In this document: one piece after another, positions 60,080-64,000 of the stretch | Layout: every line of letters begins with the position of its first letter | Position numbering within the stretch: the first letter of the stretch is position 1 | Notes under the pieces: model-generated | What the model saw: the letters and a program-made list of their open reading frames with translations, nothing else | What the model was told of the DNA's origin: nothing | Databases searched by the model: none | Translations under genes and position numbers: made by a program | DNA from: an uncultured bacterium | GTDB lineage: Bacteria > Bacillota > Clostridia > TANB77 > CAG-508 | Direction of reading: 5' to 3' | Assembly: GCA_905215935.1 (NCBI GenBank) | Contig: CAJMRY010000004.1 | Coordinates: forward strand, 124,001-188,000 | DNA length: 64,000 nt

Positions 60080-60322
60080 ATGAAGGTATTAGAACAAATT
60101 AATAGCAAGGAAATAAAGCAAATAAAAGAAGTAGTTGACGAGATAAAATATAATCAAGAAAAAACAATACAAATCATAGAGAAAAATCATAAAACAAATA
60201 TGAAAAAATTTAGTAAGTTACAGGAATATAATGAGATAAGTGACATGACAAATACTATTTTTGAAGACAGAATTTCAAGAATAGAAAAGTTGTTAGATGA
60301 CATTTGTTCAAAAATTGCATAA
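60080..60322 (+). CDS. Small coiled-coil protein, 80 residues
   Basis: ATG 60080 follows AGAGGTGG. The product is highly charged and mostly helical (MKVLEQINSKEIKQIKEVVD, then KTNMKKFSKLQEYNE) with no membrane segment. No family recognised. Has its own terminator. Confidence 0.55.
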   Translation: MKVLEQINSKEIKQIKEVVDEIKYNQEKTIQIIEKNHKTNMKKFSKLQEYNEISDMTNTIFEDRISRIEKLLDDICSKIA

Positions 60323-60331
60323 TAAAAAGAG

Positions 60332-60362
60332 CAAGAAACTTTAGCTTAAGTTTCTTGTTTTT
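60332..60362 (+). terminator. Terminator after the coiled-coil gene
   Basis: CAAGAAACTT (60332-60341) and AAGTTTCTTG (60348-60357) followed by TTTTTT. Confidence 0.88.
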
Positions 60363-60605
60363 TATTATGTAACAATAAATTGGAAAATAGCAAAATTATA
60401 AATTTTTATAATGAAAAAAGTAGTATTATTAATAATATAAAAATTTATTATTAATATATTACGATATGACTAGTAATTATATACAATCTTGTTGTATAAT
60501 ATGGAAGGTAAATGTAGAATTTTGTAAAAACATGCAACATATTATATGAGTTATGTGTATTTATATTAGAAATTATTTTGTATAAAAAAGAAAAAGGAGA
60601 AACAT

Positions 60606-62009
60606 ATGAAAAAAGTTAAATTTATTATAGTGTTATTTATAGCAAAATTAATTACAAAAATTTTAAAACTATTAAAAAGGAATGCAACAGATTTTCCAGG
60701 AAGAATAGCATTAAAATTGTGTAAAGATTTTATTGGACAAATTGAAAAGCCAGAGATAATAATTGGAGTAACAGGAACAAATGGAAAGACTACAGTATCA
60801 AACTTTATAGATGATATATTAGTGGATAATGGTTATTCTATTATAGAAAATAAACTTGGTTCTAATATTAAATCTGGAATTGCTACAAGTTTAATTAGTG
60901 GAGTATCTATAACAGGAAAAGTTAAAAAGAAAATTGCAGTGTTAGAAATAGATGAAAGAAGTTCAAAAGTAATATATCCATATTTAAAGCCAACATATCT
61001 AATATGTACCAACTTATTTAGAGATTCATTAAAAAGAAATGCACATACAGAGTTTATATATAGTATTATTAATAATTATTTACCAAAAGAAACTATATTA
61101 ATACTAAATGGTGATGATCCTATTTGTAGTAGTTTAGGAAATGAAAATAAGAAGATATTTTTCGGAATAGACAAGTTACCTGATGATACAATTGAAAGCG
61201 AAAATATTGTAAGAGATATGATTGTGTGTCCTAAATGCTTTTCGAAATTAGAATATGATTATTATAGATATCATCATATTGGTAAAATGCATTGTCCAAA
61301 TTGCGATTTTAAAACTCCAGAGATAGATTATTTATGTACCAATATAAATAAAGAAGATAATAGTATAATAATTAAGGAAAATGGAATTAGTGAGAAGTAT
61401 CCTTTAATATCTGATAATATAATTAATATTTATAATATGATAGCAGCAATTACTGTACTTAAACAAATTGGAATTGATTCAAAAGAAATAAGAGAATCTA
61501 TTAAAAAGTTAAATGTAGTTGAAACAAGATTTAGAAAAGAAGAGGATTCAGGAATAGAAATAATTATGCATTTGGCAAAAGGGCAAAATCCAATTGCATG
61601 TTCTAGAGCATTTGATTATGTAAGAAAACAAAAGAAAAGTAAATCTGTAATATTAATCTTAGACGATTTACATGAGGATTCAGAAGTAATAACATGGTAT
61701 TATGATGCTGATTATGAATTCTTGAATAGTGAAGAAACAAAACAAATTATTGTTGGTGGAAAAAGATATATGGATACAGTTATACGTTTACTAATGGCAG
61801 GTGTTCCAAAAGAAAAAATTGTTTATGCTAGAGATGAAATTGAAGCTGTATCTAATTTGCAAACAAATGGTATAGAAGAAATATTCATTTTATACGATTT
61901 ATATTCACTTGAATTATGTGAAAATGTAAAAAATAAAGTAAAAGAGATAATTAAAATGCAAAAGAAGATGGAGGATATGAATAATGAAAATAGAAGTTTT
62001 ATTTCCTGA
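60606..62009 (+). CDS. murT: Mur-ligase-like MurT (lipid II amidation)
   Basis: 467 residues. ATP loop IIIGVTGTNGKTTVSNF, Mur-ligase middle domain with AVLEIDERSSKVIYPYLKP and TNLFRDSLKRNAHTE, an inserted zinc ribbon CPKC...CPNC (about residues 208-237), and C-terminal VVETRFRKEED. MurT with GatD amidates D-glutamate in lipid II. ATG follows AAAAGGAGA. Its end overlaps gatD by 26 nt. Confidence 0.93.
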   Translation: MKKVKFIIVLFIAKLITKILKLLKRNATDFPGRIALKLCKDFIGQIEKPEIIIGVTGTNGKTTVSNFIDDILVDNGYSIIENKLGSNIKSGIATSLISGVSITGKVKKKIAVLEIDERSSKVIYPYLKPTYLICTNLFRDSLKRNAHTEFIYSIINNYLPKETILILNGDDPICSSLGNENKKIFFGIDKLPDDTIESENIVRDMIVCPKCFSKLEYDYYRYHHIGKMHCPNCDFKTPEIDYLCTNINKEDNSIIIKENGISEKYPLISDNIINIYNMIAAITVLKQIGIDSKEIRESIKKLNVVETRFRKEEDSGIEIIMHLAKGQNPIACSRAFDYVRKQKKSKSVILILDDLHEDSEVITWYYDADYEFLNSEETKQIIVGGKRYMDTVIRLLMAGVPKEKIVYARDEIEAVSNLQTNGIEEIFILYDLYSLELCENVKNKVKEIIKMQKKMEDMNNENRSFIS

Positions 62010-62679
62010 GTTATGTAATCTGTTTGGAGATATTAGTAATATGAAATATTTGCAAAAATGTTTACCAGATGCAGAGTTTATTAATACTTCAATAGAAGAT
62101 GTACCATATTTTGTAGATAATAATGTAAATTTAATATATCTAGGTCCAATGACTGAAAAAATGCAAGAAAAGGTAATTAAAAAATTATTAGCATATAAAG
62201 AAAGAATACAGGAATTAATAAATAAAGATGTTGTATTTTTATTTACAGGAAATGCAATGCAAGTATTAGAAAGCTATATTGAAAATGAGGATGGAAGTAG
62301 AATACAAGGATTAGGAATAATTAATTTATATTCAAAAAGAGATATGTTTAATAGATACAATTGTCTTTCAATAGGCGAATTTGAGGATATAGAAATAGTT
62401 GGATTTAAAAGTCAGTTTACTATGGAATATGGAGATAATAAAGAAAATTATTTTATGAAAGTAACTAAAGGTATTGGAATAAATAAAGAATCTAATTTTG
62501 AAGGAATTCATATAAGAAACTTTTTTGGAACAAGTTTATTAGGACCAATATTAATTTTGAATCCGCTTTTTACAAAAAAGATATTAAATTTAATGGGAGT
62601 TAATGAACCAAAACTTGCTTTTGAAGAAGAATGTATGAAAGCATATGAACTTAGATTAGAAGAATTTAAAAGGTTATAA
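61984..62679 (+). CDS. GatD-like amidotransferase partner lacking the catalytic Cys/His
   Basis: 231 residues. Class I glutaminase fold: VLFPELCNLFGDISNMKYL, IYLGPMTEKMQEKVI, then FLFTGNAMQVLESYI where active members have a Cys before GG, and IHIRNFFGTSLLGPILILNP where the usual His is Leu. So the nucleophile and catalytic His both appear to be missing. Clostridial members with TGNA are known to me, so it may be a structural or ammonia-dependent partner of MurT. Start lies within murT (overlap 26 nt), indicating coupling. Confidence 0.85.
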   Translation: MKIEVLFPELCNLFGDISNMKYLQKCLPDAEFINTSIEDVPYFVDNNVNLIYLGPMTEKMQEKVIKKLLAYKERIQELINKDVVFLFTGNAMQVLESYIENEDGSRIQGLGIINLYSKRDMFNRYNCLSIGEFEDIEIVGFKSQFTMEYGDNKENYFMKVTKGIGINKESNFEGIHIRNFFGTSLLGPILILNPLFTKKILNLMGVNEPKLAFEEECMKAYELRLEEFKRL

Positions 62680-62683
62680 AATG

Positions 62684-62731
62684 ACTGTTCTGCACATTTT
62701 GATGTAAAAAAATATGCAGAACAGTTATTTT
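62684..62731 (+). terminator. Terminator after the murT-gatD operon
   Basis: ACTGTTCTGCA (62684-62694) and TGCAGAACAGT (62715-62725) followed by TATTTTT. Confidence 0.85.
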
Positions 62732-62849
62732 TATTGCTATACTATTTAGGTTTTTAAACTCAATTATATGCAATGAACCCTATTGCCAATGATATATAAA
62801 AAATCTGAAAGAAACAAATTTGAAAATATATAAAATAATTACTACTAAT

Positions 62850-62893
62850 TAAAGACAATTTAAAGACACTATTTTTGTGAATATTGTCTTTAG
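62850..62893 (-). terminator. Hairpin downstream of the deacetylase gene
   Basis: AAAGACAAT pairs with ATTGTCTTT across about 25 nt, positioned just past the deacetylase stop on the minus strand. Confidence 0.5.
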
Positions 62894-62915
62894 TTGTTAG
62901 ATTTAAGTTCAAATA

Positions 62916-63707
62916 TTATTCTAATAAATCATAAAAGGTTTTAAATTCATATCCTTCCGATTTCAGAAAATTTATAGATTCTTCTAAAACATCATATGTT
63001 TTATTAACATCTCCTGTATCATGCATTAATATTACTAAAGTACCTTTATTTTTAACACTTTTCTTTAAATTGTCTAAAAGTTCTAAATTTGAATATTTTT
63101 TCATAGAATCATTATTTAAAGCATTCCAATCTACATATGTATAATCTATTTCTTCTAAATATTTTATAGCTTTTTGTTTATCAGAATAATTAATCTTACT
63201 CATAGAGCCATTTGGAAATCTAAATATATGAGAACAATAGCTATCTTTTCCAATAGCTTTAGCAACCATATTATCTGTTTTTAATATTTCATTTATAAAA
63301 TCTTGTTTACTCTTATAGAGTTTTGAATTATTATGAGAATAACCATGATTTGCAATAAAATGGCCATCTTCATATGCGTGTCTTACTAATTCTGGGTATT
63401 CTTCTACATGTTTTCCAACAACAAAAAAGTTTGCTTTTACATTATTTTCTTTTAATATATCTAGTATTTTTGGAGTTACAACTTTACTTGGTCCATCATC
63501 GAAAGTCAAATAGGCTATTTTTTCGTTATTTTCATATATGTTTTTTATTATATCTATCTTTTCTTCAGATAAATACTTTTCAGATGGGTTTGCATTACTA
63601 CTATTGTTATCTAAATATATAAATGCAATTGTAGAGAGTAATAAAATAATAAAAAATATATATAAAAAATTTTTTATAGTTTTTCTATTTATTATTAAAA
63701 GTTTCAT
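62916..63707 (-). CDS. Membrane-anchored polysaccharide deacetylase
   Basis: 263 residues. N-terminal anchor (about 12-32), then the NodB domain: motif 1 YLTFDDGPS (catalytic Asp, metal Asp), motif 2 HGYSHNN (two metal His), motif 3 FRFPNGS, motif 4 DWNALN, motif 5 ILMHDTGD. Deacetylates N-acetylated sugars of peptidoglycan or other surface glycans; could be a spore-cortex PdaA-type enzyme, unproven. ATG 63707 follows GGAAAGGAA. Confidence 0.92.
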   Translation of the reverse strand: MKLLIINRKTIKNFLYIFFIILLLSTIAFIYLDNNSSNANPSEKYLSEEKIDIIKNIYENNEKIAYLTFDDGPSKVVTPKILDILKENNVKANFFVVGKHVEEYPELVRHAYEDGHFIANHGYSHNNSKLYKSKQDFINEILKTDNMVAKAIGKDSYCSHIFRFPNGSMSKINYSDKQKAIKYLEEIDYTYVDWNALNNDSMKKYSNLELLDNLKKSVKNKGTLVILMHDTGDVNKTYDVLEESINFLKSEGYEFKTFYDLLE

Positions 63708-64000
63708 AAAGTAATTAATTCCTTTCCTAACTAGAAGTAAAATGAATATATAGATTTTGAGAATTTATATTTTTAAATTAATGTCCTTTTTTATAATATA
63801 TAAAGTAAAAATATAAAAAATTACTAAAAAATTGAATTATACAAATATATATTAACTATTAGTATGTGGTAATAGTACCAACCAACAAACCATTTTAAAA
63901 TTACAGCAGTACACTAAATAATTAATAAACAGCTTGAAAAATTTATACTTGTGTGATATAAAAAAATAGAATAAATATAAAGAAGAAAGAATAGAGAAAA
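63708..64000. other. Gene-free end of window
   Basis: AT-rich. It contains ATTAGTATGTGGTAATAGTACC and a run resembling parts of the 35.6-kb repeat remnant (AATTAATAAACAGCTTG). Nothing else supported; a gene may begin beyond the edge. Confidence 0.3.

Overview
This window is a very AT-rich chromosomal segment of a spore-forming, low-GC Gram-positive bacterium, most likely an uncultured Clostridia-type Firmicute. Evidence: Spo0A, an overlooked SpoVM beside rpmB, YlbJ, a CIRCE-controlled groESL operon, the dnaG-rpoD pair, MurT/GatD-type cell-wall genes, a class D-like sortase with a surface adhesin, strong AGGAGG ribosome sites and TTGACA/TATAAT promoters. Only one RNA gene of standard type (tRNA with CAT anticodon) is present.

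Layout: 0.1-6 kb nth, small membrane peptide + spoVM, rpmB, a GH18 lytic-type enzyme, an unknown protein, greA, a structured repeat element, deoD. 6-12 kb pyrG, lrgAB-like genes of different composition, groES-groEL. 12-17.6 kb a two-component system, a decayed gene and a large SPFH/flotillin-like protein of foreign-looking composition. 17.7-22 kb a sortase/adhesin locus. 22-35.5 kb a second copy of the structured element, a CNNM/CBS membrane protein, WG-repeat protein, PLP enzyme, flavoprotein, YigZ, spo0A, a large protein with a nuclease-like C-terminus, patatin, PlsC, zinc-ribbon membrane proteins. 35.7-43.2 kb short RecQ, metallopeptidase, GNAT, feoB, a divergent purA lying between feoB and feoA. 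43.3-49.2 kb dut, carD, dnaG-rpoD, lipoprotein, tRNA. 49.3-64 kb Cys-rich peptide, a small possible spore protein, ylbJ, TSCPD protein, mfd, rRNA/tRNA methyltransferase, two Nudix genes, maf, aspS, murT-gatD, polysaccharide deacetylase.

The outstanding observation is translational. Fourteen times, in ten otherwise intact native genes (unknown protein at 3514, deoD, a PLP enzyme, a zinc-ribbon protein, feoB four times, a small protein at 49854, ylbJ, mfd twice, a Nudix gene, aspS), the reading frame breaks at an in-frame CGG codon. Skipping the C, so that the next codon is GGA (13 times) or GGT (once), restores the family sequence exactly, always with a glycine that is conserved where the family is known. 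No native gene was found that uses CGG as an ordinary codon and no native gene is broken in any other way. The simplest reading is that in this organism CGG acts as an obligatory +1 frameshift signal (CGGN read as glycine) rather than arginine. CGG codons that appear to be read normally occur only in genes of foreign-looking composition (purA, the SPFH gene, a Cys-rich peptide) and, ambiguously, one small ORF. A systematic sequence error is the main alternative and has to be tested on raw reads.

Second, two copies of an about 160-nt element share a nearly identical 83-84-nt core enclosed by 38-bp perfectly self-complementary arms whose sequences are unrelated between copies, a strong sign of a structured RNA or fold-back mobile DNA of a class I do not recognise.
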